Positions 1 to 9,599 of a stretch of 39,884 bases of DNA are shown piece by piece. Below the pieces are notes generated by a model. That model was not told the DNA's origin. It searched no databases and saw nothing but the letters and a program-made list of their open reading frames with translations. Origin of the DNA: Gemmatimonadota bacterium (GTDB lineage: Bacteria > Gemmatimonadota > Gemmatimonadetes > Longimicrobiales > Gaopeijiaceae); contig JAQBXY010000028.1 in NCBI GenBank assembly GCA_027623325.1, forward strand, positions 1 through 39,884, read 5' to 3'. Made by a program: the position numbers and the translations under genes. The first letter of the stretch is position 1. The number at the start of each line of letters is the position of its first letter.

Positions 1-2
1 AC

Positions 3-2567
3 AACGTGATCATCGTCTGCTCCATCGAGAACTTCGACCCGATGGGGGTTCACACCGGCGACTCGATCACCGTCGCCCCGGCACAGACGCTGACCGACGT
101 CGAGTACCAGGTAATGAGGAACGCCGCGATCGCGATCATTCGCGAAATCGGTGTCGAGGCCGGCGGCTGCAACATCCAGTTCGCAATCAATCCCGACGAT
201 GGAGAGATGCTCATCGTCGAGATGAATCCGAGGGTCTCCCGGTCGTCAGCGCTCGCGTCGAAAGCGACGGGCTTCCCGATCGCTCGCGTGGGGGCCAAGC
301 TCGCAGTCGGGTACAACTTGCACGAGCTACCGAACGACATCACGAAGACGACGCCGGCATCCTTCGAGCCGGTGCTCGACTACGTGGTTGTGAAGGTGCC
401 GCGCTTCGCTTTTGAGAAGTTCGCCGAGGTCGACGATACCCTCGGCGTACAGATGAAGTCCGTCGGCGAGACGATGGCGATCGGGCGCACCTTTCGCAGC
501 GCCTGGCAGAAGGGATTTCGGGGTCTCGAAACCGGCCGACTCGGGTGGGCTGTCGGAGACCGGCTCAAGGACGACGGACTCGTCGAGGACAGCAAGTCCG
601 CGCTCCTATCGGCCATGCGACGCCCGACACCCAATCGCCCGTTTCAACTGAAGCGTGCACTTCTCGCGGGGCTGACGGTCGAGGAGATCTTCGAAGCGAC
701 CAAGATCGATCGTTGGTTCCTGGATCAACTCGTGCAGATTCTGGAGTGGGAAAAACGCTACGCCGAAGCGCCGGAGGTAACTCCCGAGCTTCTGCGGGCG
801 GTCAAGCGCGAAGGGTTCAGCGACGACCAGCTCGCGATCCTGCGGGGCGAGGACGTGGCGACGGCGCGGGAGCGGCGATGGGCGTGGGACATTCGCGCGA
901 CTTACAACGTGGTCGACACGTGCGCCGGGGAATTCCCCGCTGCCACACCGTACTACTACTCGTCGTACGAGGGCGAGTCGGAGAGTACTCCGTCGGATCG
1001 GAAGAAGGTCGTGGTGCTGGGCAGTGGGCCGAACCGAATCGGGCAGGGAATCGAGTTCGACTACTGCTGCGTACAGGCTGTCCTCGCACTGAGGCACGCC
1101 GGTTTCGAGACGATCATGATCAACTCGAATCCGGAAACCGTATCGACGGACTTCGATGTCAGCGACAAGCTCTACTTCGAACCGCTGACGCTCGAGGACG
1201 TGCTCGAGATTCTGCACCTCGAGCAGCCCCTGGGGATCATCGTTCAGCTCGGCGGCCAGACACCGCTCAAGCTGGCCAAGGGGCTCGAAGCCTACGGGGC
1301 CAAAGTGCTCGGAACTTCCGTCGACGCGATCGACCGGGCCGAGGATCGTGATCGCTTCGACGCCGTGTGCCGCAAGATCGGAGCGCGCACGCCAGCCAAC
1401 GGGATGGCGACCAGTGAGGCGGAGGCGCTCGCTGTTGCGGAGAAGATCGGATATCCCGTGCTGGTGCGGCCGAGTTACGTGCTCGGTGGGCGCGCGATGC
1501 GCATCGTCTACGACGCGGCCTCGCTCGAAGAGTATTTCGATGAGGCCGCGAAGGCCTCTCCCAACCACCCGGTGCTGATCGACCGCTTCCTCGAGGACGC
1601 GTTCGAGGCCGACGTCGATGCGCTCTGTGATGGTACCGACGTCGTTATCGGTGGAATCATGCAGCACATCGAGGACGCGGGCGTCCACTCCGGCGACTCG
1701 GCCTGCGTACTGCCCCCGTACATGCTTTCGTCAGATTCGATCGGACAGATTCGGACGTTGACCCGCAAGTTCGCGCTCGAGCTAGGCGTTGTCGGACTCA
1801 TGAATGTCCAGTACGCGATCCGCGACGGAGTCGTGTACGTTCTCGAGGTGAACCCTCGAGCCTCGCGGACCATTCCGTTCGTCAGCAAGGCCACCGGTGT
1901 TCCTCTCGCCCGCCTCGCCGCACGCGTGATGGCGGGGGAGAAGATTGCCGACCTCGGGATTCCGGAGGAACCGCCGGTTCCGGGCGTAGCTGTCAAAGAA
2001 GCGGTGTTTCCCTTCAACCGCTTTGACGTCGACGTGCTTCTCGGCCCTGAGATGCGCTCGACGGGAGAGGTCATGGGCTTCGACGACTCCTTCGGCATGG
2101 CATTCGCCAAGGCGCAGGTTTCGGCGGGCAACGTACTTCCCGAGAGCGGCCGAGTCATCGTCACGGTGAACCAGGGCGACCGCGAGACGGTGGCGCCCAT
2201 GCTGCGCCGCTTCCTCGACCTCGGCTTCGACCTGATGGCGACCCGAGGGACCCGCGAGTCGCTCATGCGCCTTGGTGTTCCCACGACGCTCGTGTACAAG
2301 GTCGGCGAGGGGCGTCCGAACATCGTCGATCACATTGTGACCGGTGACATCGCATTGCTCATCAACACCCCGCTCGGGAAGAAATCACAGGGCGACGACT
2401 ATGCCATGCGGCGCGCGGCGATCACCTACGGTGTTCCGTATCTGACGACGATGTCGGCGACGTCGGCAGCCTGCGACGCCGTCATCGCACTCAAGTCTCG
2501 ACGCCGGGAGGTCCGTTCGATTCAGGAACGTATCGCCTCTCTCGTTGCGCCGGTCGGCGCAGACTGA
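3..2567 (+). CDS. carB: Carbamoyl-phosphate synthase large subunit, 5'-truncated by the window edge
   Basis: CarB makes carbamoyl phosphate from bicarbonate, ATP and ammonia delivered by the CarA glutaminase, for arginine and pyrimidine synthesis in the cytoplasm. The visible 854 codons begin inside the first ATP-grasp domain, at a stretch matching E. coli CarB ([19 protein letters not shown]), so roughly the first 225 residues lie upstream of the window. Then come [20 protein letters not shown], the oligomerisation region, the second ATP-grasp half ([39 protein letters not shown]) and the C-terminal MGS-like regulatory domain ([25 protein letters not shown], near residues 700-853). Both halves look intact, with no frameshift. 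The HDAC-fold gene starts 14 bp after the stop, so the two may be cotranscribed. The assignment is secure; only the N-terminus is missing. Confidence 0.97.
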   Translation, partial: NVIIVCSIENFDPMGVHTGDSITVAPAQTLTDVEYQVMRNAAIAIIREIGVEAGGCNIQFAINPDDGEMLIVEMNPRVSRSSALASKATGFPIARVGAKLAVGYNLHELPNDITKTTPASFEPVLDYVVVKVPRFAFEKFAEVDDTLGVQMKSVGETMAIGRTFRSAWQKGFRGLETGRLGWAVGDRLKDDGLVEDSKSALLSAMRRPTPNRPFQLKRALLAGLTVEEIFEATKIDRWFLDQLVQILEWEKRYAEAPEVTPELLRAVKREGFSDDQLAILRGEDVATARERRWAWDIRATYNVVDTCAGEFPAATPYYYSSYEGESESTPSDRKKVVVLGSGPNRIGQGIEFDYCCVQAVLALRHAGFETIMINSNPETVSTDFDVSDKLYFEPLTLEDVLEILHLEQPLGIIVQLGGQTPLKLAKGLEAYGAKVLGTSVDAIDRAEDRDRFDAVCRKIGARTPANGMATSEAEALAVAEKIGYPVLVRPSYVLGGRAMRIVYDAASLEEYFDEAAKASPNHPVLIDRFLEDAFEADVDALCDGTDVVIGGIMQHIEDAGVHSGDSACVLPPYMLSSDSIGQIRTLTRKFALELGVVGLMNVQYAIRDGVVYVLEVNPRASRTIPFVSKATGVPLARLAARVMAGEKIADLGIPEEPPVPGVAVKEAVFPFNRFDVDVLLGPEMRSTGEVMGFDDSFGMAFAKAQVSAGNVLPESGRVIVTVNQGDRETVAPMLRRFLDLGFDLMATRGTRESLMRLGVPTTLVYKVGEGRPNIVDHIVTGDIALLINTPLGKKSQGDDYAMRRAAITYGVPYLTTMSATSAACDAVIALKSRRREVRSIQERIASLVAPVGAD

Positions 2568-2581
2568 CGGTCGAAGGGTAG

Positions 2582-3565
2582 GTGTCGCCCGTGGGCTGCA
2601 GGACCGGATTCTTCCTACACCCTTCGTCGCCGCTGCACGACACGGGGTGGGGACATCCCGAACACCAGGGGCGTCTCAGGGCTCTGGCCTCCACGGTGGG
2701 GAAGGACCTTCTGACGCTCCACGGCCACGTCGAGCAGATGGAGGCCGCCGACGCCACTCTCGACGATCTGCTCCGCGTCCATAGCGCGGCACAGGTGGAA
2801 CGAGTCAGAGCGGTGTGTGATTCGGCCGAAGAGTCGGGCCGAGTCATGGCGCTTGATGCGGACACCAAGGTCTCCGCGGCCTCGTGGGACGCGGCCGTCG
2901 GAAGCGCGGGGACGGCCATCGGGGCCGCGCGTGCGGTTGTGGAAGGCGCGGTCCGGAACGCGTTCGTCGCGACTCGCCCCCCGGGCCACCACGCGACTCC
3001 GGATCGTTCGATGGGTTTTTGCCTGTTCAACAACGTGGCCGTCACGGCCCGCTGGCTTCAGGCTCAGGGCCATGCGGAGCGCGTTCTGATCGTGGACTGG
3101 GACGTGCACCACGGCAACGGTACCCAGGACACCTTCTACGACGATCCGTCGGTCTTCTTCCTTTCGCTGCACCAGTGGCCCCACTATCCCGGGACCGGCG
3201 CGGTCGATGAACGGGGCAGCGGAGAGGGGGTCGGCTACACCTTGAACGTGCCGCTACCGGCTGGCACGACCGCGGCCGTGTATCGAACTCACTTCGACGC
3301 CGCGCTCGGGAATGCGCTCGAGGTCTTCACACCAGACTTTGTCCTTGTGTCTTCCGGCTTCGATTCCATGGCGGGGGATCCCCTCGGGGACTTTCATCTC
3401 GAGCCATCGGATCTGTTCGATATGACCCGACGTGTGGTCGAGATCGCTCAGGACGTCTGCGATGGCCGGGTCGTCACACTCCTCGAGGGGGGGTACGAGC
3501 CGAAGCGTTTGGGGGCAGGTGCGGTGGCCGTGATCCGTGCACTCGCCGGTCTGGAGATGGCGTAG
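2582..3565 (+). CDS. Histone-deacetylase-family (AcuC/class II HDAC-like) zinc amidohydrolase
   Basis: This is a 327-residue arginase/deacetylase-fold enzyme, expected to remove acetyl groups from lysine side chains or small amines such as acetylpolyamines. The active site is complete: RPPGHH at 132-137 (the His dyad), VDWDVHHGNGTQ at 171-182 with zinc ligands D174 and H176, the third ligand D261 in SSGFDSMAGDP, and the transition-state tyrosine Y305 in LEGGYEP. There is no signal peptide, so it is cytoplasmic. The GTG start follows an AGGG-type ribosome binding site, and the gene begins 14 bp after carB. The methyltransferase downstream is not obviously linked. The family is clear but the substrate cannot be read from the sequence; bacterial members include acetoin-utilisation and polyamine deacetylase-like enzymes. 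Confidence 0.9.
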   Translation: MSPVGCRTGFFLHPSSPLHDTGWGHPEHQGRLRALASTVGKDLLTLHGHVEQMEAADATLDDLLRVHSAAQVERVRAVCDSAEESGRVMALDADTKVSAASWDAAVGSAGTAIGAARAVVEGAVRNAFVATRPPGHHATPDRSMGFCLFNNVAVTARWLQAQGHAERVLIVDWDVHHGNGTQDTFYDDPSVFFLSLHQWPHYPGTGAVDERGSGEGVGYTLNVPLPAGTTAAVYRTHFDAALGNALEVFTPDFVLVSSGFDSMAGDPLGDFHLEPSDLFDMTRRVVEIAQDVCDGRVVTLLEGGYEPKRLGAGAVAVIRALAGLEMA

Positions 3566-3626
3566 CGGCTGGATTCCTGGCCGACACGCGTTGCCTCGAC
3601 CGTCCTGCTCCATACCTTTCTCTCCC

Positions 3627-4664
3627 ATGTCGCGTGATCATCTCGGAGCGGAGGGGTACGCCCCTACTGTTCCATCCATGCTCGACCTCATCCGGTTGAG
3701 TCCCCGTCTTCTCTTTCCACCGGGAGGCGTCGATCTATACCGTCAGATCGCGCTACTCACAGAGATGGCGGCCGACGCTGAGGTTCTCGATGTCGCCTGC
3801 GGCAAGGGTATTTCACTCGGCTACTTCGTGAACGAGTTCGGGGCGCAGGGTTCTGGTGTCGATATCGACCCGACCATGACCGAATTCGCCGAGTCGCGGA
3901 GCCGGCTGGAAGGACTCGGCGAACGACTCCAGTTCCAGACAGGCCGATCGGATGCTCTTCCCTACCGTGACGAGATCTTCGATGTGACGGTCGGTGAAAT
4001 CGGTCTCGCGAACCACTGCGATCCCGCCGACGCGATTCGCGAACTCGCCCGCGTAACGAAGCCCGGTGGGTTCGTCGTCCTGGTCCAGTTGGTTTGGAAA
4101 GCTCCGGTCGAGGAAACGAGACGCGCGCTGCTCTCGGATCACTTGGGTGTCCGACCGCTGATGGTCGTGGAATGGCGTCGTTTGATGCGGGAAGCGGGCG
4201 TCGGCGAGATCCACGTCGAGGATTGGTCGGACGAGGAAACTGCGTTTCGACCCACGGTCGTCAAGCCGTTCCCCGATTTCGCAGAGCTGTTTTCCCTTCC
4301 GGAACGACTCGTGATTCTCCGTCACGCGTGGAAGCGGTGGGGGTGGCGAGGCGTGAGCTCTGCGATCGCCCGCGAGAATGAGGCGCACAAACTGCTTTCG
4401 AATGAGCGCATCCTGGGGCTCGACCTTCTGCGTGGGCGAAAGGAACCGGACCTGGTTGGGGCGACCGCTCTCGCGGATCAGACGGAACAGGCGTCCGCGC
4501 CACCAGCCTCGGAGCTCCCGCCCGGATCCGGCCGAAAGACGGGGAAGGGACCGCGCGACGCGCGCGCGGCTGCGGCCGGCGAGGGGGCATCGCCGACCGA
4601 GACGACAGGCCTGCCTCTCTTTGCCGGCGAGGGCCCTCCGGGACGACCGGACACCAGAGACTGA
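3627..4664 (+). CDS. Class I SAM-dependent methyltransferase
   Basis: The protein has 345 residues from the chosen ATG. Motif I, VLDVACGKGISLGYF, lies near residues 53-67 and the acidic ribose-binding loop GSGVDIDP near 76-82. An SDALPYRDEIFD segment (about 108-119) and ELARVTKPGGFVVLVQ (about 139-154) complete a Rossmann-type methyltransferase like the UbiE/Methyltransf_11 group. The last 50 or so residues are a Pro/Gly/Arg-rich, probably disordered tail. The start is uncertain: an upstream GTG at 3537 would overlap the HDAC gene, and another ATG lies at 3678. None has a convincing Shine-Dalgarno sequence, and 3627 keeps the gene clear of its neighbour. The substrate is unknown; small-molecule, quinone or lipid methylation are all possible. 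Confidence 0.8.
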   Translation: MSRDHLGAEGYAPTVPSMLDLIRLSPRLLFPPGGVDLYRQIALLTEMAADAEVLDVACGKGISLGYFVNEFGAQGSGVDIDPTMTEFAESRSRLEGLGERLQFQTGRSDALPYRDEIFDVTVGEIGLANHCDPADAIRELARVTKPGGFVVLVQLVWKAPVEETRRALLSDHLGVRPLMVVEWRRLMREAGVGEIHVEDWSDEETAFRPTVVKPFPDFAELFSLPERLVILRHAWKRWGWRGVSSAIARENEAHKLLSNERILGLDLLRGRKEPDLVGATALADQTEQASAPPASELPPGSGRKTGKGPRDARAAAAGEGASPTETTGLPLFAGEGPPGRPDTRD

Positions 4665-4682
4665 ACCAAGTGAGGTTGGACC

Positions 4683-5876
4683 GTGAGTACCGCTCTATTA
4701 TGTACCCCGGAAGGAATCGCTCGCGTCCAGGCGGCGTTGCGTGAGCAGGACCTCGACGGCTGGTTGCTCTACGAATTCCACCACCTCAACCCCATCGCAG
4801 TGACCCTCCTGGGGCTCGGAAAGACCACGCGCCGAGCCTTCGTACTGATCCCCGCCGAGGGTGAGCCGATCGCCATGATTCATGCGATCGAGGCGTCGTC
4901 CTGGCGCCACTGGCCCTTCGCCCGGCGGACCTATTCGGGGTGGCGGGATATGGAGGAGCAACTCGGGGAACTAGTCTCGGGCGGGCAGCGTTTCGCCATG
5001 GAGGTGTCACCGGGTGCGGCCGTCCCCACACTCGACTACGTGCCGGCGGGGATCGCCGGCGTGTTCCTCGGTCATGGCGTCGAGATCGCCAGTTCCGGAG
5101 ATCTGGTCTCGGCGTTTCACTCGGTCCTGTCACCTGCACAACTCGACGACCATCAGAGAGCTGCCGAGATCGTGCGGGATGTTGCGAGGAGAGCATTCGA
5201 GCGGGCGGCCAATGCGATCCGCGCAGGGGAGCCGACGTCCGAAGGTGCGTTATCGGAATGGATCGTTTCCGAACTCGTTGGGGCGGGCCTCGTGCACCTC
5301 CCGGCGTGTATCGTAGCGATCGGACCTCGGGCATCGGACTCGCACTACGCACCCGCGGGTCAAGGCGAGACCATCAACCGGGGCGACGTGCTCTTGATCG
5401 ACCTGTGGGGTGCCTTCGAGGGCTCGGTCGCCGCCGACCAGACGTGGATGGGTGCCATGGCCTCATCCGTGGACGCCCGTACTCAGGACATCTGGGCGGC
5501 CGTTCGTGACGCGCGCGATGCTGCGGTGACGTTTTTGAGAGAGCGATTCGACGCGAACGAGGAAGTACGAGGGTTCGAGGTAGACGACATTTCGCGCGGC
5601 CTGATCGCAGAACGGGGGTACGGCGATTTCTTCGTCCATCGGACGGGGCACTCCATCGACACCGATCTCCACGGAAGCGGCCCGAATCTCGACAACCTGG
5701 AGAGCCGGGACGACCGTCGACTCCTGCCGGGCGTTGCCTTCTCGATCGAGCCGGGCATCTACATCAACGATGACATCGGTGTGCGGAGTGAAATCAACGT
5801 GTATTGGGGGCCCTCCGGGCCGCTGATCACACCGTCTGAGATTCAGACCGAGATCTTCCTGCTCCTCGACGATTGA
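4683..5876 (+). CDS. M24-family metallopeptidase (Xaa-Pro peptidase type)
   Basis: A 397-residue pita-bread-fold protein with an N-terminal creatinase/prolidase-like domain (about 1-150) and a C-terminal catalytic domain. All five expected metal ligands can be placed: D240 and D252 (DLWGAFEGSVAADQTW), H323 (HRTGHSIDTDLHG), E356 (FSIEPGIYI) and E370 (GVRSEINVYW). H221 fits the substrate-side histidine. The loop after H323 reads GHSID rather than the common GHGIG, so it is a divergent member. The GTG start has a GAGG site about 8 nt upstream. The stop overlaps the TTG start of priA (TTGA), implying translational coupling. The likely role is cytoplasmic peptide turnover at Xaa-Pro bonds. A second, more PepP-like M24 enzyme lies at 25026. 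Confidence 0.88.
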   Translation: MSTALLCTPEGIARVQAALREQDLDGWLLYEFHHLNPIAVTLLGLGKTTRRAFVLIPAEGEPIAMIHAIEASSWRHWPFARRTYSGWRDMEEQLGELVSGGQRFAMEVSPGAAVPTLDYVPAGIAGVFLGHGVEIASSGDLVSAFHSVLSPAQLDDHQRAAEIVRDVARRAFERAANAIRAGEPTSEGALSEWIVSELVGAGLVHLPACIVAIGPRASDSHYAPAGQGETINRGDVLLIDLWGAFEGSVAADQTWMGAMASSVDARTQDIWAAVRDARDAAVTFLRERFDANEEVRGFEVDDISRGLIAERGYGDFFVHRTGHSIDTDLHGSGPNLDNLESRDDRRLLPGVAFSIEPGIYINDDIGVRSEINVYWGPSGPLITPSEIQTEIFLLLDD

Positions 5877-8365
5877 GCTCGGACTCATCGCGGGTCGATG
5901 TCGCGCTGGCGCTCCCCATCCATCGGACGTTTACCTATCGGGTCGATGGCCCAGTTCCGCCGCCGGGTACTCGAGTCCTCGTACCCTTCCGGCGAGACGA
6001 ACGAATCGGGTGGGTGGTTGGACCGGGCTCGACGGAGTCGATCGAAGGGATCAAACCGGTTCTCGCGGTACTCGACGAGAGGCCCACAGTGCCTGTGGAT
6101 CTGCTCGAGTTGTGCCGATGGATCGCCTCGTATTATCTGGCCCCGCTCGGTGTCGCGCTGCGCGCGGCGCTTCCCTCGGTGCTTACGGATGTCTCTCGCG
6201 ACTATCTGACGCTGCGCGAGTCGGCCGGCGCCGCGCTGAAGCCGCGGGAGCGGCGTGTCGTGGAGTGGCTTCAGGGGAAGGAAGGACCTCAGCGGGTCCT
6301 GACCCTTCGCAAGGCATTGGCCATGGGTTCGGTCTGGCCAGAGGTCCGGGCGCTCACCGCGCGGGGTGTCCTGACACACGAGACGGTTCCTCCGTCCGAG
6401 CCCTCGGTGAAGACGCGCCGGGTGATTCGAATCGTCGGCCACCTGGGAACGCTTGCCGAACGAGACCAACTCTTCGGGAGAGCCGGTCGCCAGCGGGAAG
6501 CGTACGCCTTCATCGAGGCGGCTGGTGGATCCGCAGAGTTGGGGCAACTCACGGGAACCGAAGGCTTCAGCCGGACGGTCATCACCGGGCTCGAGGCGAA
6601 GGGGCTTGTAGAGGCGGTCGATGAGGAGGAATTCCGAGATCCATTCGCGGACGTGCCTCCCGCCGACCCGCCCGACCTGGTACTAACTCCGGACCAACGC
6701 ACCGCCCTCGACGCTCTGGTGGCCGCTCTGGATGAGCCGTCCCCCGCGCCGTATCTCTTGCAGGGAATCACGGGGTCGGGGAAGACACTCGTCTATATCG
6801 AGCTGATACGCTCGGTGCTCGCACGAGGCCGCACCGCGATCGTACTCGTGCCCGAGATTTCGCTTACGCCGCAGACCGTATCACGATTCCGCGCACACTT
6901 CGGGAATCAAGTCGCGGTCTTGCACTCGGGGTTGTCGGATGGTGAGCGATACGATGCCTGGAGACAGCTACGCTCCGGAGAGAGGAGCGTCGCCGTCGGT
7001 GCGCGGTCGGCTCTTTTTGCTCCGCTCGCCAACCTCGGGGCCGTGGTTGTGGACGAGGAGCATGACGGCAGCTACAAGCAATCCGAGGCGCCGAGATACC
7101 ACGCTCGGGATCTCGCGGTGATGAGAGCCAAGGCCCATGGGGCCGTCTGTGTCCTGGGCAGCGCCACGCCTTCCCTCGAGAGCTGGCATAACACTCGGAC
7201 CGGCAAGTTCCGCCGTCTCCTTCTTCCGGAGCGGGTCGGCGGGGGGCGGTTACCGGAAGTTCGCATCGTGGACCTGAGGGAGGGTCGGGCCGCGAGGGCC
7301 GAGGGAAGCGCCTCCAAGTCTCGAGCGCGGGGTGCCGGCGTTCTGTCGGAGGTATTGGTCAATGCGATCGATGTGCGACTGCGGAAGCGCGAACAGGTCA
7401 TCCTGCTCCTGAACCGTCGCGGCTACTCGGCCTTCGTACAGTGTCGGGAGTGTGGCGAGGTCGAGCGCTGCGAGAACTGTTCGATTTCATTGACCTATCA
7501 TCGGACTACCCAGCGAATCGTCTGTCACCACTGCCGATTCGAGGCTCCGGCACCCTCCAGGTGCCCCCGCTGCGGCTCGGATGACCTGTCCTTCAGAGGC
7601 CTGGGTACCGAACAGGTCGAGCGAATTACGGGGGAGACGTTCCCCGACGCGCGCATCGCCCGCATGGATGTGGATACGACCTCCGGGAAATGGGCTCACC
7701 AGCGCATTCTGGATCGGGTGGAGCGGGGTGATATCGACATCCTGTTGGGCACTCAGATGATCGCGAAGGGTCTGGATTTTCCGCGCGTGACGCTCGTGGG
7801 CGTGGTCAACGCCGACGTCGGTATGCATCTCCCGGACTTCCGCGCGAGCGAGCGCACGTTCCAGCTGTTGAGTCAGGTCGCGGGGCGGGCGGGCAGGAGT
7901 AAGCTGGGAGGTGAGGTCTTCTTCCAAACGTCGCTGCCGGATCACTACGCTGTGCGAGCAGCCGTCGCGCACGACTTCGAGTCCTTCGCGGTCCGCGAGT
8001 TCAGCGAGCGTGAGCGTCCCAGCTATCCGCCGCATGTCCGGATGCTGAACGTGGTGGTGAGCAGCCCCGATCAGAGGCTCGCCGCGCGCGTCGCCGAGGA
8101 GGGAGCGCTCTGGCTCCGTCGTCGGCTGTCGCCGGGTCGGAAGCCAGGGACCACCGGACGCGGAGCCGTCAGCGACGTAGAACTCGTCGGTCCGGCGCCG
8201 GCGCCCATCGAGCGACTGCACGGCCGTTGGCGGTGGCATTTTCTCCTTCGGTCGGCGTCGCCCGGGGCCCTCGGCGATGCCGCCCGGTCGCTGGCGGAGG
8301 ATTTCCGGGTGCCTGCGGGCGACGTACGCTTGGTGCTCGATCGCGATCCTGTCGCACTTCTCTGA
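5873..8365 (+). CDS. priA: Primosomal replication-restart helicase PriA
   Basis: PriA recognises stalled-fork structures and reloads the replicative helicase; it is a 3'-5' superfamily 2 DNA helicase. The 830-residue protein has an N-terminal 3'-end-binding domain (about 1-105), a winged-helix region, Walker A GITGSGKT at 298-305, the PriA-type Walker B DEEH at 394-397, and GSATPSLES. The zinc module has eight cysteines in four CxxC pairs (524/527, 533/536, 551/554, 564/567). The second helicase lobe (QMIAKGLDFPRVTLVGVVNAD, QVAGRAGR) follows. Length and domain order are typical. The predicted start is a TTG overlapping the M24 stop by 4 bp; no better start lies upstream in frame. Confidence 0.97.
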   Translation: MSSDSSRVDVALALPIHRTFTYRVDGPVPPPGTRVLVPFRRDERIGWVVGPGSTESIEGIKPVLAVLDERPTVPVDLLELCRWIASYYLAPLGVALRAALPSVLTDVSRDYLTLRESAGAALKPRERRVVEWLQGKEGPQRVLTLRKALAMGSVWPEVRALTARGVLTHETVPPSEPSVKTRRVIRIVGHLGTLAERDQLFGRAGRQREAYAFIEAAGGSAELGQLTGTEGFSRTVITGLEAKGLVEAVDEEEFRDPFADVPPADPPDLVLTPDQRTALDALVAALDEPSPAPYLLQGITGSGKTLVYIELIRSVLARGRTAIVLVPEISLTPQTVSRFRAHFGNQVAVLHSGLSDGERYDAWRQLRSGERSVAVGARSALFAPLANLGAVVVDEEHDGSYKQSEAPRYHARDLAVMRAKAHGAVCVLGSATPSLESWHNTRTGKFRRLLLPERVGGGRLPEVRIVDLREGRAARAEGSASKSRARGAGVLSEVLVNAIDVRLRKREQVILLLNRRGYSAFVQCRECGEVERCENCSISLTYHRTTQRIVCHHCRFEAPAPSRCPRCGSDDLSFRGLGTEQVERITGETFPDARIARMDVDTTSGKWAHQRILDRVERGDIDILLGTQMIAKGLDFPRVTLVGVVNADVGMHLPDFRASERTFQLLSQVAGRAGRSKLGGEVFFQTSLPDHYAVRAAVAHDFESFAVREFSERERPSYPPHVRMLNVVVSSPDQRLAARVAEEGALWLRRRLSPGRKPGTTGRGAVSDVELVGPAPAPIERLHGRWRWHFLLRSASPGALGDAARSLAEDFRVPAGDVRLVLDRDPVALL

Positions 8366-8451
8366 AGCGCACGAAGGGATTGAGGGGACCCGCTGTTCGA
8401 AATAGCTTCGGGAGCAAGGGAATCGACCTGCGCGGGTGACCAGGAGGTGTC

Positions 8452-9006
8452 GTGAGTTGTTTGGCGCTGAACGCTTCGTTCGAGCCGCTCACCATTGTTC
8501 CCGTGCATCGAGCCGTCCGGCTCGTCCTCGACGGTAAGGCAGAGATCGTCGAAGAGGACGACGGAAAGCGGTTCCGATCCGAGCGACGGACGTTGCCCTG
8601 GCCCTCGGTGATCCGACTCGTGCGTTACGTGCACGTCCCCTATCGTTTCAGGCGGCAGGTCACGAACACCTTCCTCTTCGCCCGCGACGATTACACCTGC
8701 CAGTATTGCGGACGCCACCGAAGTGAACTCCGCGGGCGACAGTTCCTCACCCGGGACCACATCTTGCCGGTTTCGCGCGGGGGTGGGAACTCGTGGGACA
8801 ACGTGGTCACGAGTTGTTCGGCGTGTAACAACCGAAAAGGAGGACGGCTTCCCCGAGAGGCCGGGCTGAGCCTGCTCAGTCAGCCGACGGAGCCGAACTA
8901 CGTCCATCTGGTTTGGGTGGTCCGCAGCGTTACGCAGACCCAAGCCAAATACATCCAGATGTTCTACGGCCAGGACGCCCTCGACGCGGTGTCTCCCTCG
9001 CCTTAG
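8452..9006 (+). CDS. HNH endonuclease family protein
   Basis: A 184-residue protein whose central HNH domain has two zinc-binding CxxC pairs, C83/C86 (TCQYCGRH) and C122/C125 (SCSACNNRKG). The catalytic DH is at 102-103 (TRDHILPVSRGG), the central N at 117 (WDNVV), and the final N near 126-127. The N-terminus (LNASFEPLTIVPVHRAVRL) is characteristic of a widespread chromosomal HNH family whose cellular role is not well defined. A strong AGGAGGTG site just before the GTG start fixes the beginning. No partner methyltransferase or toxin/immunity gene sits next to it, so restriction or bacteriocin roles are unsupported. The 86 bp before it hold no gene I can recognise. Confidence 0.9.
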   Translation: MSCLALNASFEPLTIVPVHRAVRLVLDGKAEIVEEDDGKRFRSERRTLPWPSVIRLVRYVHVPYRFRRQVTNTFLFARDDYTCQYCGRHRSELRGRQFLTRDHILPVSRGGGNSWDNVVTSCSACNNRKGGRLPREAGLSLLSQPTEPNYVHLVWVVRSVTQTQAKYIQMFYGQDALDAVSPSP

Positions 9007-9011
9007 TGCAC

Positions 9012-9026
9012 CCTCTTGTGAAGAGG
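9012..9026. terminator. Short hairpin between convergent genes
   Basis: A perfect 6-bp inverted repeat (CCTCTT / AAGAGG) with a 3-nt loop sits in the 24 bp between the HNH stop and the stop of the convergent coiled-coil gene. Its position suits a bidirectional terminator. There is no clear T-tract, and the stem is short. Confidence 0.35.
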
Positions 9027-9030
9027 TTCC

Positions 9031-9507
9031 CTAGTCGTCGAGCCAGGCGTACGGACGTTCGCAAATCTGTCCGTACCCCCGGACCGTTCCGCCGCGGTTG
9101 GTAAACTCCTTCCAGCAGATGATCCAGCCGCGCACCTCGTCCTGGGTGACCTCGTAGCTGAAGCCCGGTTGCGCTGCGCGCTCCGACAGGAATCGCTGAA
9201 GGTAGGCCGGCATGTTCGCGACCCCCTCTACCTCGAACGAAGCGTCGTCGGCCTCGCTGATCGCGTTCTGAAGCCGCGACTGGGAGAGTTTGAGAGCCCT
9301 GAGCGCCTCTTCGACCGACGTCTTGACCCCCGTCAGGTCGGGCGTGGAGCCCGTTCTGGCCTTGATCTTCTTGACCAGGTCGTCTGTGCCGGGCGCCAGC
9401 AGCTCGTCGCGAGCACGGCTGAACTGCCCCAGAAGCTGCTCGTGCAGACGTAAGAGCTGGGTATACTCCCGCTTCGCCTGACGCTTAGTTTCTGTTCCGT
9501 CGGCCAT
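9031..9507 (-). CDS. Conserved-looking hypothetical protein, mostly helical
   Basis: A 158-residue cytoplasmic protein with no family I recognise. Residues 1-37 (KRQAKREYTQLLRLHEQLL) and about 60-87 are charged helices likely to form coiled coils. The C-terminal 45 residues, rich in W, Y and C (EVRGWIICWKEFTNRGG, ERPYAWLDD), look like a small folded region. The ATG at 9507 has GAGG 5 nt upstream; the reading frame stays open to 9813, but that extension runs through the divergent gene and is not supported. No signal peptide or membrane span is visible. It diverges from the next gene and may share a promoter region with it. Confidence 0.65.
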   Translation of the reverse strand: MADGTETKRQAKREYTQLLRLHEQLLGQFSRARDELLAPGTDDLVKKIKARTGSTPDLTGVKTSVEEALRALKLSQSRLQNAISEADDASFEVEGVANMPAYLQRFLSERAAQPGFSYEVTQDEVRGWIICWKEFTNRGGTVRGYGQICERPYAWLDD

Positions 9508-9599
9508 GACCGCCTCGGACGTGGATGGGCGCGCTCTCGGTCCAGCAGAGCGGAAGTGATAAGGTGTTTTCTTGCCGAGGCTGCAACCTTGAGAGTCTG

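Noticed and set aside
606-1688. Long minus-strand open frame (360 codons) opposite carB
   Set aside because: It mirrors the codon pattern of a strongly recognisable carB, has no family features and is Arg/Asp/Leu-rich, as expected of a high-GC shadow frame.
8452-9006. HNH protein as part of a restriction or toxin-immunity system
   Set aside because: No methyltransferase, specificity subunit, secretion tag or immunity gene is adjacent; the 3627 methyltransferase looks like a small-molecule type and is separated by two housekeeping genes.
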